Shown in pieces: positions 33,045 to 45,900 of a stretch of DNA of 64,000 nt. How positions within the stretch are numbered: position 1 is the first letter of the stretch; each line of letters begins with the position of its first letter. The position numbers and the translations under genes are program-made. Location of the stretch: the NCBI RefSeq assembly GCF_027942865.1, contig NC_134509.1, positions 24,920,697 to 24,984,696 of the forward strand. The letters are read 5' to 3'. The stretch is from Odontesthes bonariensis (Eukaryota; Chordata; Actinopteri; Atheriniformes; Atherinopsidae). The notes beneath the pieces are model-generated. The model did not search any database. It saw only the letters and a list, made by a program, of their open reading frames with translations, and had not been told where the DNA came from.

Positions 33045-33951
33045 TAATATATCCTTTATTTTTATTAAACAAAATTTCAGTAAAAACTTTTATGAAGTAG
33101 AAAGACAAATTTCCCTGTCAGTAGTTCTCTCCAGCCGCCCATCATACTATCATCTCATGTGTTGACTAATGAATCAGACGATGTCGCACAGACGCGTCCC
33201 AGCTGTTCTTTCACCAAAGCCACAAATGCTCTTTTCCTTTAAAATTCACTTAAAAATCAAGGACATCTCTGTTAAAATGCTGGAAGGTACGGTAAGGTGA
33301 ACTTTTCCATGAAAATAACTTATAAAAGATGAGAAATCAGAAAACACAAACAGCTGTCTTTGCTCTTTTGTTGCCTCCAACTGAAATGGTGCCACAAGAA
33401 AAAATAAAATGTTAACCAATAGGATTGTTGAGTCACAGAAGGAAAAAGTTGACATCGAATCGTGTTGAAAGCCACAGCAAAGACAGTGTAGTCGGTTAAA
33501 AAGGCATTAAGCGAAGCGGTGAGTAGGTGCACCGTACAGGTTGAGCCACCTCTGGCAGTGTTTTCAACTATTATTCTTTTTGTTTCTTTTTTTCTTAAAA
33601 AGAAAAAAGAAAAAAAGAAAAAAGGAGGCTACATGATTATCATCAAAATAAAATCTCTTTGGCATAGAACACCCACCCAGAAGCGTAAACACACATACTC
33701 ACATACACACTCTTCAAAGGTTCTCTAAACGAAACCTACAAGCTTCATCACCGTCATTAATCATAATCAGCACAATTATTCTATAAAACAAATGTTGAGC
33801 CCTGTTAAGATTATGAGTCCCATACTCGTCGATAATTGCATATATTACATCGGATGAAGGGCAGAGGGGACCTCTACTGGTGACTATAATCTCCTCTTCT
33901 TAGTCCCGCTGAACTCCGCATCAGCTCCTCTTCTTCCTCCACATCTTTGTC
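33045..33951 (-). other. jup: jup terminal 3' UTR exon
   Basis: A very strong minus-strand acceptor (long C/T tract, CTCCTCTTGTTAAAG) ends at 33952. The exon runs to overlapping AATAAA signals on the minus strand at 33055-33066. Its first 25 codons happen to be open and acidic ([20 protein letters not shown]), but the stop codon lies in the previous exon, so I call it untranslated. Confidence 0.6.
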
Positions 33952-36900
33952 CTTTAACAAGAGGAGAAAAAAAAAGAAAAATCAATCAATAAAATGCTGG
34001 AGTCCGTTTCAGAAAGTGGTTCTTTTAACAACTCCATATTTTTCACTAAATACCCAGAATGTGATTTATGTGTCATCTCATTGCTTAATGAGGGCTTTGT
34101 TAGAGGGGGGGGGGGGGGGGGGGGGGTATCACCGTGGTAACCCACGAACTATGTGTCCACATTCACTAACAAATACCGCTTAACTGCATTATAACATAGT
34201 TCATAAGCATTATGACTGCACTGCAATTGAATAATTATTTGAATTTACAGCTGAGCCTCCAACCTTTTTTCAAATTAGTCAGGACTGCATTGCATTGTGG
34301 GAAATGTACGCCCTCACAGTGCTCAGCACCATGGACTTAAATCTTTGTTTACGAGTGTGTGGTGGAGTCATCCTCACCACAGAATGAATTTTTTTTTTTT
34401 TAAATTCTCTTTAAGACATAGTAACGCCACGCACTAATGCAGCCGTCTTCCTCAGCTTTATTTACTGCAACAATCATAGTTTAAATTAATCAAACATGTT
34501 TGAGAAGCTTCAAATACATGAGAGAAGGATCAACGATCAATCGTTCGACACAAATTTCTAAATTGTAAAACAAGTCTAAATGTGGTCTAAAAGTGAGTCA
34601 TTAACCATAAGTTACATACAGACCTCAGGTGTTTAGACCACAATGTACTTTGAATTACATAAAACACGTTAAAATATACACATTCACTGCTGTTTAACAG
34701 AGTTTGCTGTTGAGTTTGAATGTCACTTTACTTTAAATAAATATTATGCACTGCATAATAACAGTCAAATTATATTATCCATAATGAAGATTGTAGTCAG
34801 GTAACTGATAAGCGAGTAAACAATGCTCAATAAAATGTAATCAAGTTTCTGGCTGCATTTTATTTAAATAAAAGCTGCTTTTTCCTGTCAAGTCGAATTT
34901 AAACTTATTTTGTAGCTTTTGCATCTATTTATCTTCTTAATCTGTTAAAGTAGATATTTGATCATATCATTGAACATGTAAGAGGCACTGTAGTATGTTG
35001 TGTCGGGTGTGACATGTGGGAAATGTTTATTTCTAAAGTCTACATAACACTGATAGAGATGGAGCACTAAACTGTTTTTGTTTCAGTGTTAAACTATAAA
35101 TAAAGAATAATGTTATGTGAAAAACCAACGTGCAGTATTTCGAGTGGCTGGGGGAACATGAGCGTCTACTGACCATTAATATTGTTCAGAGTAATGTCTG
35201 TCGTAGGGCACGGGTGGATAATCCTCATGCCTCATACCGTCCATCTCCATGGGCATGTCTTGATATGCTCCATAGCCTGTGAAGCCAGGATCCATCTCTG
35301 CACAGAGTAACATTAGTTTTTGATTAGTTACACAAGCAGTCAACACATTACACATAGTTTACAGTCACTTATTTACTGCTGCTGTCACAATAGAGGCAGC
35401 ACATAATCTGTAAATACAGATCTCGCTGTAAGAAGTCTCTTTTGCCAGAGTCACTCTGCTCAGAACAGTAGACAGAAGATTCTTACACCATAAAAGGAAA
35501 AAAAACAGGAGGGAAGTGAAGGGAAAGGATGGGGATTAAGAGAAAAATGCTAACAGAGATAAGGAGGTTGGTGGAGGGAGAACCTTTTGGACACTGAACA
35601 AGTAAAAATAAATACAAAGTAATTTGCTAGGTGGAACTCATAGCTTGAAGGATTTGATCATCTATAAGTGTTGTTGAACGAAGGAAACAGAGTTTGAGGG
35701 AAGTCACACTGTGATTAATTGGTTGGGTGAATGAAAGAAATACTAGAAGTTAATACAAACAAAAACAGTGAAGTTTAATTTAGCTATTTAAATCTCTATG
35801 TATTCATTACGATGTTCACAATAAGCTATGATGTGAAGCTAATTCCAATAGCTGCCAAATAGTTGTAAATAAAGTCCACTGGCAGCTGCAGGGGGGGCGG
35901 GGCGGGGGCAACCTGCTAACAGAGCATTTTACTGCTGTGGTTGCTCCCTGTGGTGCAGTGACCCGCTGCTGAGGAATGTGCTGCAAGTGCACATTTCACA
36001 TTTCAGCCACAGTTACTCACCATCTGCATAAGGTCCTTCCATTTGCACGCTGTTGTGGGCCTGCAAACAGGTCACAAAAAGGCAAAGGTCAAATACAACA
36101 ACGGTTTTACGAAGTAAATGATACTGCTGATGCTGTTGATAAGCTTAAACTTAAACTGTGTCCAATGAAGTTCACAGTTCAAGAGACGGAACATGAAAAC
36201 AGCATTCTGTAACAGTACTGGGAAGTTTATCCTATAAAACCCAAACAGATCAAGCAAATAAAATAATCTGCATCAGTGTTGAGTTGTTGCATCCTGGCAG
36301 CAGGGGGCGCCACACACTCACCATCTCCCAGGCAGCAGGGTCGTGCTTGAACAGAGTGTGTGTGAGCTCCACGGACACTCGCTTCTTGTACTCAGAGTTC
36401 TTATCCTCAGAGATGCGGAAGAGCACAGCTGCAGCGTAAGTAGCTGGAGGGAAGGAATCAGCAAACATTAAGCGATGCGCAAAATAAATAAACTTCTCAT
36501 TTTTAAAGCAGTAAGACCCGCAGCAACATATTGTAAGAGTGTGTCCGTGCCTATGTTTAGAGGATGCCTCAGGTCTTAATAGGTTAATAATGAGTTATAG
36601 TGTGTGTGTGCACCGAGCCTTAAAGGTCGAGAAGAAAAAAATACAACGTCAGCACAAATTATGAACGTCAGTGGTATCTGTTATATACGGAATAACATAC
36701 AGTCCAGGAAATATGTATTTAGAGAGTGAAGTTTTTAATTTGTCCAATGCGTTTTTTTATTTTTAATTCCAATAAGTCTACATCAGCATAGAAAGAACTG
36801 TTTGAGTGATGTGTTTGATCCTTTTACACACATAGATTAGGGGTTCAAAGGTAAATGGGCAAAATGTTCAACAAAATGATGTATTCTTTATGTAAACTCC

Positions 36901-39900
36901 CTCACTGCCTGAACAGTTTATGTCTTTCCTTGTAATGCTCACACAGGTATTCACTGAAATTAGCTCTAGGCAGCTTTTTGTAGATCTTTAAATGTTTAAA
37001 CTGCAGCCAGGCCTTTTGCTTTCCAGTTTATCAGGGGTTTGTATCTTGTGGCAAATCTGCTAAAGCTCAATCACGGCGTCCTGATCATCGATGAGGAAAG
37101 AAATGCGCCAAGATCCTGAAAAAAAAAATCACACATGACTTGCTGTGCAGTCATTACAAAGCTTTCCTCAGGAAGTAAACAATTGTCTGCTCATCCACAA
37201 GACTTGCTCTTGTTTACTGTGCCTTGTTTAAATCATGTAAATTAGGTCAATTAAATGAGTGTTTGCAGCTAAACATTGTGATTTAAGGTAAGAAAGTGTT
37301 AATTTTTTGCAGAAGAAAACATGCCAAGACAAACTACCTGGAAACCTGGTTTCCAAACAGGGCTCCAGACCAACTTCTTCCAACAGCAGTACTGGTGTTC
37401 CCAACTGAAGGGGCCACCACTTATTTACACTTTAATCCTTCATATTCATATATTTCTTTTTGATCTTGACTGCATTTTGATTAATAAATTATTTGGTTAT
37501 AAATAGACCATGTATAGAAATGACCAAATTTCCCTTTTGTATTAAACTGTAAAATAGTACTTCATGATAAAACACAGAGGCTAAATAAATAACTAAATCC
37601 CTTAATATTAATTAATCCTTTTCTTTAAGATAAAAACACAAGTTTAGTGTTTCAGTGGGCTAAACTGTCTGTTCACTAACAAAGCATTTATCAAAAAGAT
37701 GCTAGGATGGGCAAAATATCACTTTGACTCAAGGTAACCTCCAATGAGCTGCACATGTACTGTGGTGTTGTTCCTGGGAGTCAGATTCACTCTGCTCTTC
37801 TGAATAATTAAATGTGACCCATGGATGTAGTGAATGGCAGCTCTTCCTTTACAACATGGTTGGAAGTTCTGAGTTTTGTCATCTGACTGATAAGCTGATT
37901 TCTGCCTTTCAACGTTGCTGCTAGCAGACCTACAGCAGTTCTTTAGCGTGTCTGATAGGTGTTTTATCTTAAAAGGTTGTAGAAAACTAGTTATCCCCAC
38001 TGCACTGACGATCCAAAGATATACATTTTTTTAAAAACAGCATCAACAGGTGATCTGATTAAAGCTATCCAACCCTTAATGTATGGGAAAAGCAGCTCCC
38101 TCCAAAGACAAAAAAAAAACAAAACTATTTTCTTTTATTCTGAAGCTACAACTGCTTTTTTCCCACCAACTTGAAGTTCGATCAGGTTTCGTCTAAAAAT
38201 CTGCAACGTTAGCAGCTGGTTCCGTCTCGGATAAGGTAGCGCTAACCTCACATGGTGACACCTCTCTGTTCTTCAATATAGTTTCTGAGTAAACAGACAT
38301 TTATGTACAGATATGTACATATGAGCATAAAAAGATTGGTCAAACTGTTTTAAGTGCAGAAAGACCAACAGAAACAATCTGTTAAGCTAAATAAATAATG
38401 TTTAAACTAAGTATTTTAATATCTTTGAGCAGTCAATCTACCCATACAGGTAATTTACACTTTGATGCCACCGCCTATAATAAGATTACATATATCTATC
38501 CAATATGAAATGTGCAGCAAAAGTATGTTGTCTAACAAAAATGGGCTTGCAAAATTACCTGGAAAATGCACTTCCTGGAAGTATAGCACTTGAGTAAATT
38601 GGCTTTCTTGCTTTCCGTCTACGACTTAATGCACTGCGATTTGCTTATCGTAATAAAACATTAACTGGGTGTCTTACCAATGCCCTCGTTGCTGGAGTGC
38701 AGCAGCTCCATCAGTGGAGATGATGCTCCCTCCTTGTCGATCCGCTCGGCACACATTTTGTCCTGGGCCAGCTCGCACAGAACGCCTGCTGCCACACGCT
38801 TCACGTTGTCCACAGGAGAGTAGAGGAGCTGCAGAGGAGAGGATGAAAGTTTGTTATAAACTAATCCTAAAAGTTTATGGTTAAGAAAAGGCTTTAGTTT
38901 CTTCTCTTTGTTACCTGGACAAACAGAGGAATGGTGTCCAGGTTGCCGATCTGCATTCTGTTGACGGCATCTCTGGCCAGGATGTGCAGAGCTCCTGTGC
39001 AGCCCTCCACAATCTCCTCCATCCTCACTCCATCCTGTGATTAAAGGGAAGAGCATTACTCGACAGAAAAATCATTTCCACACCATGTTACGCTAACTCA
39101 CAGCGAGACCCTTTGATGGAAGTTCATCTCACACCTGGTATGTCTGCTGGTTAGTTGAGCCATGCTTCTGGGCATCCTGGTGGGCTTTGACCAGCAGGTT
39201 GACCAGGCGGGGGGTGACTCCGGAATCTCTCAACGGGGCCTGGTTTTCTTCGCACAGGGCCAGGTTACGAATCAGGCCAACCACAGCCTGCAAGCAGGGA
39301 AAAGAGACAAATATGCAAACGCGCCACAAGTAAGTTATTGGTATTTGAATTACAAACAACCTCAAGCTTTTGTTTCATGTAACAAACTGCTCCTTCTGTC
39401 ATGATTCTTCAGGCCCTCTGCCCCAGCTGCTATCCCTCTTTTTCCACCTGTCCAGTCCCTAGTCATTATACACCTTCAACTTTTGTTCTCCCAGTTTTCA
39501 GTCTTTCCCTGTTTCCCTGTCTACAGATCCTTTCCATTGTCTTCCCTAAATCACCACATTCCAGCAGAGGTAGCTTTTCCCAATTCATCCCTCTTTCTAC
39601 CTTGATGACTGGCCAGTAGTGAGGGACTTCGAGTAGCTTGACGATGGCAGGGATGCCGTAGTGCGTCCTCACTGCATGTTGCGCCAACTCAGCCTCCTGG
39701 TGACGTGATGTCAAATGCCGCAGAGCGCAAACAGCAGGCTCAGTCACGTCCTGCTTCTCTCCGGCACGCAATATGGCGTGGATCAGTGCCTCGACGCCAT
39801 TGCTCTGGGTGACCAGAGATTTATTGTGGGCATTGTTGCAAGTGAGGTTAGACAGGATGCCTGTGGCACAGGTGAGCATGTGGAGGTCATCTGAACGGAG

Positions 39901-42900
39901 TAGTCCCACCAGCACCTGCAGCAGACTGTCCATTCCATCCTGGTAAAAGAGATAAATCCATTTGTAATGACTTCATCAAATATAGGAATCCAGGAAATAA
40001 ATAAAGAGATGTTCAAAGAGCAAATTTGGACCTGCTTGGTGGCAGCATCAGACAGGTTTCTGAGAGTCCACAGGCAGTTCTGCATCAGACGCTGGCTGGA
40101 GCCAGTGAGGTGTGTACCCAGAGCCTGCATCCCACCTGAATGAACAGAGAAGTTCAATCACTCACTTCTCAGCAACATCTCATAAACTGTGGGGCTCAAG
40201 TTGACAAGTGGTCACAGTTCAGGTATCAAAATGCTGGCACACCTGCAAGACTACCCTGTACACACAGGTGTGTGGTGCCACATAAAACATTTATTACATA
40301 CCAGCCTCTACAATGGCAGGTTTGTTGCTGGGGCACACAGAAAGGACTTTGAGCACACGGCTTGTGGTCCACAGCAGCTTCTCGTAGTTGGCGTTTCTCA
40401 TGATGTGGACTAGACCCTCAGGACCTCCGTTGGCAAGGATGATGAGCTGTTAAACGCAGAGACAGTGTGAGTAGGTACTGTTTTTAAAAGTATTCACTTT
40501 TTGTTTGAGGAAATGCCTTGGGCCAAGGTAGATGAACACCTCTTAATCCTCACTTACTTTACTACTCTTAAGAAAAATAACCACACCCATTCCCTGGCAG
40601 TGGCAGCTCCTGAACAACAATGTTCACATGCCACACCCAAAACAAAACACATGCACACACAAGCAGGTCAATTTCAACAGTCGCACGTTAGAACATTTGG
40701 CTGCTAGGATGTGCAACTTTCTGTGTCTTGGATGCAAAAGTACAACATGTAACTGACAATCCCCCCCCCCCCCCCCCCCCCCCCCCCCCACACACACACC
40801 CCACACACACACACACCTTGCTCTCCTGGTTGCCATATGACAGCAGCTGCAAACAGTCTGTGGTGATGGCCAGGAACTTGGGGTTGGTCTTCTTCAGCAG
40901 GGGAACCATCTTATGAAGCCCGTCTGCCAGACGCACAGCCATCTTAGCTCCCTCCTGGTGCAGCAGCAGGTTGTGGAGTGTAGTGATGGCGTAGAAGAGC
41001 ACAGACTCCATGGGGGAGCTGAGGAAGATGAGCAGCTGTGTTTAATGTGTCCATCCTTACAGGGAAAACTCCACAGGGGTGTGCGCCCACTGTTGAATAC
41101 CATCACTTATGACATTTAAAGGGATTACATTTACTTTAAATTAGATCTTCTAATCTCATTTAGTTCCCTTTCTATCCAATTTATGTAATTTCGCAGACTG
41201 ACAGTAAACCCACTTGTCATATGAAGCCATGGCTGGTTAATTCCTTCTGGTATATTCAAACAACACAAACTATTGTTTTGTGCCTTTTCAAATGAACCAA
41301 AAAGTAGCTGAATCTAAAAACATATTCACAGTATCTGGCTCATTTCAGCCAGGCTCTGATGCAACCTTCACTTTTAAAGGCGAACATGTCCTTTCATGTA
41401 TCACACAGAATTTTCAATAATTTCCACCTACTAATAATCAAACTCATGAGTTTAAAACAGTCATTTTTGTACCTGAGCATACGAACAAGAGCGGGGATCC
41501 CTCCTGACTTGAAGATGGACATCAGACCCTCTCTCTGGTGGGACAGGTTGTGGAGGATGCTGGCTGTGGCCCGTGCTGTCTCCATGTTGCTTGTATTCTG
41601 CATGACCCGCACCACCGCTGCCACCATCTGAGGGGACTGCATCAGCGCATGGCGGGACGCCTCCTTACGTGTGAGCTGGTTGACAATCTGCGCTGCCTTG
41701 CTGACCACCACCTGTCGAGGTATGAAGTAGGAAAAATATTAATTTCTAGGTCTTCCCTTGGATTAGTCACATCTGTACATGTCAAACATCTATCTTTTTT
41801 TTTCATATTTGAGGAGTTCCAGATGATAAAACTTTAAAATTTGCCTGGCCAATTGTCCTGTTATTATTATGAAATTCTTATGCATAGATGCCTCCTGTCA
41901 CTTAAAAATGCTGGGGTCCTTCTCCCTGCCTTTGTGACATCTTGACACGTTGCATTACTATGATGGTGTAATGTCCAGACTGCCTAAGAAGAGCTTAAGA
42001 GGTTTGCAGATGGTTCAAAATGCAGCAGCATCACATTCTGTGTGGTTCTTCTAAACATGATGACATTACTCCCGTGCGTACTTCTCTTCATTGGTTTCCT
42101 GTTCAAGTTAGAACGGATTTCAAAGTGCTGCTTTTAACTTATGAAATATTAAATGGTAGAGCACTAAGATATTGAATTGGCCTTGTGGAGACATGAATAT
42201 CGACACGGTCATTGAAATCTCAGGGGATTGATGTTCTGAGGCCCAAAGGCTTAAGAAAAAGATGGCTGGTGAGCTGGCATTTTCATGCTATGCACAAAAT
42301 GATGGAGCAGCATTTTGCCAGAGGTTAGAATGGCAAGCTTGACATAAGTTTTTAAAATAAAGCCTATTTTCCACGGTCACTGGGTCTAAGAATGCTTCGT
42401 CTTTCACTGAGGTCTTGTGAAAGTGATTATATAAAATTTTTTTTAGTATATCATATAGTATTGTGTTTTTACTCCTTTTTATTAGGGTGTTTGTTTTCAC
42501 TTTAAAGTAAAGTGCTACTTTTCTCTTGATTAAAGGAATAGTTTCTGTAAAAAAAGGGCTTAATAAAAATAAGAGTAAGAACATGTTGGTTCCACTCGAC
42601 TGTGCAGTAAAAATTAGGCATTTGCTTACATTGGCTTGCATGGCTTAGCATAACAATGGGTGAAGTCTTATCAGTTGACAAGCAACTTCATCAACTTATA
42701 GACTGTGTTGGTGTGTATTGCCATCACCTGGTCCTCATCATTGAGCAGTTTAGTAAGCTCAGGCACGGCGCGTGTGGCCAGCTCGGCATCATCCTGGTAG
42801 TTTATCAGGTGGATGATGGCCGTCTTAAGCATCTGTGAGGGCTCGGCCAGGCGCTGGACGTTGGTCATCTGGGACTGCTCTGTCTGAGTTGAGAGGATGG

Positions 42901-45900
42901 TGGTACCCGCCTCCAGCGTCTCGGGGAACATGGCAGCTCGTACCCGCTGGGCTCTGGTCATTGCGTACTGGGTTTCCACGTCTATAGTGAGAAGAAGCGA
43001 GAAGATGATGATTTATGATGCAAGTTTCTAATTATAGTAGTCTGGTTGGTTTGAGCAATGCTTCGTCTTACTGGGCTCATCTGATGTGACAGTGGTGGTC
43101 ATAGTGTAGTGCTTGGTGGTGCTGTAATCGCCATCCTCCTCTCTGACTGTAGTGGCTCCGGACTGGATGCCTGAGTCAAGGCCATACATGGTCTGCTGCC
43201 ACTCGGCCACCTTCACTGACCCACTGTCGAAATCACGCACTGCGAAGCAGAAAGAGTAAGTAATTTAAAAAAAAGATTTGGTCAACACTGAAAGAGCAGT
43301 TAAGGAGTTTTGCCCCCTATTTTTCTATCCTTTGAATGAATTCTCTACCCCAAATAAAAGAGCTTTTCTTTAATAGACTTTAGCGGTTTCACTTGTACTG
43401 AGGAAGTGGCCTCAACATGAACGCATGAAAACAATAGTTGGAAGTTGGAAAGGTCACGATCAAAGTGCTCAACACCCTCTTTTGAAGCCATTTTTTGGGT
43501 ACGAGGTGAAACAAGCAGACGTGAAATCAAGTAATTCAATTGTTTTTTCTTTAAACGTCTATAGTTAGTATTTTCTAAATCCATTTTACTAAAAGATGAA
43601 CACACAAAACAGAAAAACATTGATTCAATTCTGTTACTTTCAGACAGCAAAGTTGTGAGTTCACGTTGCCTACAAAGACGCATGTACTCGTCTTTGTGCT
43701 TTTCAGATACGGGCACACCGCACAGTTTTTGGCGAACCGCTTGGTCTCAAGCACTCAGAAGGGTTAACATGGCAGAAACTGGCCAGTAAAGTCCAGAATT
43801 AAAATCGAAAACCAATGGATAAACAGATAACTGAATAAATAAAATTAAGAATCAAATTAGAGACCAATAGCAAAACATTGCATTCTGGATCCCAAATAGA
43901 ACACAATCTAGTTAATAAATAATTTGAAAATTTGTATGAAATGAATGTTTTATAGTGTGACGTACTTAAACAAGTGGTAAAGTTTCAATATCCTTTTAAT
44001 AAGAATTTTAATCCCATTTATCTTTATATTTCCAATCATCTTAATAGTTTTCCTCACACATTTTCTGACACAGAAAACTTAATATATTTGCAAGAACTTT
44101 GATTTGAACAACAAATTGATTCATTTTTGAAAATTAGCTAAATTTGATATTTTCATTCTGGAATTATTATAGGCCAGTTGTTGCCAAATCAAATCAACAA
44201 TGACCTTCGCAAATCCCCAGAAAAGTTTGCTATGAACTCTTAGGAAAAAATATTAGCCGGATGAAATAATGTTGAGCAGTGGCTGCTTAAATTAAACATC
44301 TGTAGATTTCTTAAAGTGACACTTCTAAGCTTTATTAACTCACTAAGCTAGCTTTTTATACATTAGTTGAAAATTGAGATTTCTCTCCTATATATGCAAG
44401 TTTACAGTTAAAAAAAAATAAAATATATATATATATATATAAAAAAGTGAGATGGAAAATCCGCTTTGATTTTAAACCGAATGTCCAAAATACAATGAAC
44501 ATAAAATCAAGACATTATTGAAACAGGATTTATGGAGGAATGGAGTAAAATGCACAGAAAAACATGAGCTGAAAGACTTACTTTGCATTGCCATCCTTGT
44601 CTCCTGTTATCAAAGCAACAATGATGGAGCACACCTAAAATATACAGAGAAAGACAAAGTCAGGTTTGCCAGATTCCCTCAGCTGAAAACAATGAACATA
44701 CATTTGACTACACGTCCATCTTTTCATGAATTACTAAACACTCTGGCATGGTCTCTGTCTTCTCACACAATACTGTCATTTTGTGTTTTCATCTGCCAGT
44801 AAGACAACTCCCGAGCTGGGCCCTCCTACCCTGCAGTCATGCCCCCTGACCTGAAAATGACAACACAGAGCGGCAGCGGCAGGAGCACGGATGCAGGGCG
44901 AAGCGGGCGGTGAGAAAGCTGCAAGTCAGAAATTCTTTTAACCTAAGGCCCCCACCCATAGAGCCGTGGGAGTAGTTCTGCTGCTGACGTTCAAATCAGG
45001 AACTCGCTCGTCAGGTTTGGATTCCAGTGGGTGAGGGTGTATGTTAGAGTACAGAGGACAGAGAGTGCGCTCCTCGTCACACACAAGCCCAAAACAAATC
45101 CTCTAAAACAAAATATCTGACTTGATTTCAACTTTGTCTTCTCAAAGATACCTGTGACATTTGTCTTGAGAGCCTCAGTAAATGGTAAAATTGTTAAATT
45201 GCTCTGGTTGTGTAGCTTTATACTGGGAGTACTCTTCATTGTGCAACCACTGAGCTACATGTTGGTGCACGTTTGTTCTAATACAGATCATCACTGTTAG
45301 CGCCTGTGTGTAATCCAGAAGGGTATCCAGGACAATTTTGAGTAAAGTACAAACGTTTAGCAAAATAATGTTGCCTCAACTCACAACAACAGTGGAATAC
45401 ATGTGAAATGTTAAATGTATTGCTTGCGTTTCCATCAGGATTCTTATTTGTACTTGGATCCATGTGCGACGTCCTTATTTTCAGCCTTAAACACAGACCA
45501 TCTGTGTCACGTATCCACGCTTGGATATTTCTGTCACAATTCTGCAGCCTAAATGTCATTCACCACAGAAATTCTCTTAAATCACAAAAGAAATCTGTAT
45601 CTATAATAGCTGCCTGCCACTTCATGTGACATATGACTGATAGTACAATGCATCCACTGTGCTGCTCACAAGTGTTTTCAGATGTTCGGCTGTTACAGAA
45701 TTCTTTGTTGAGCACATCGATGGGGCACATTGTGCGTGTGTAGATCATTTGTAGTCACCGACCACGCACCAGAGGTATGACGCTTCAACAAAAGCTTCAG
45801 CAAACAAGACAAAGAAAGACTTCCATCTGTGAAGCTCTTTTATACGAGAGCTTCACATAGGTTATAGTGATTCGATTTAATAAGCGTGTGCTTTTATCTT

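Noticed and set aside
33897..33953. Acidic C-terminal coding exon of another minus-strand gene
   Set aside because: The jup stop lies in the preceding exon and the acceptor pairs well with the donor just after that stop, so a jup 3' UTR exon is simpler. I kept the point as a finding.
40728..40916. Open frame with a run of prolines
   Set aside because: Translation of the C29 homopolymer, antisense to a jup exon.
33072..43239. Beta-catenin (ctnnb1) as the identity of the armadillo gene
   Set aside because: N-terminus KVAEWQQT and the short tail ending HYSEQY lack the long beta-catenin transactivation tail with DTDL end; plakoglobin fits better, though the arm region alone would not decide it.
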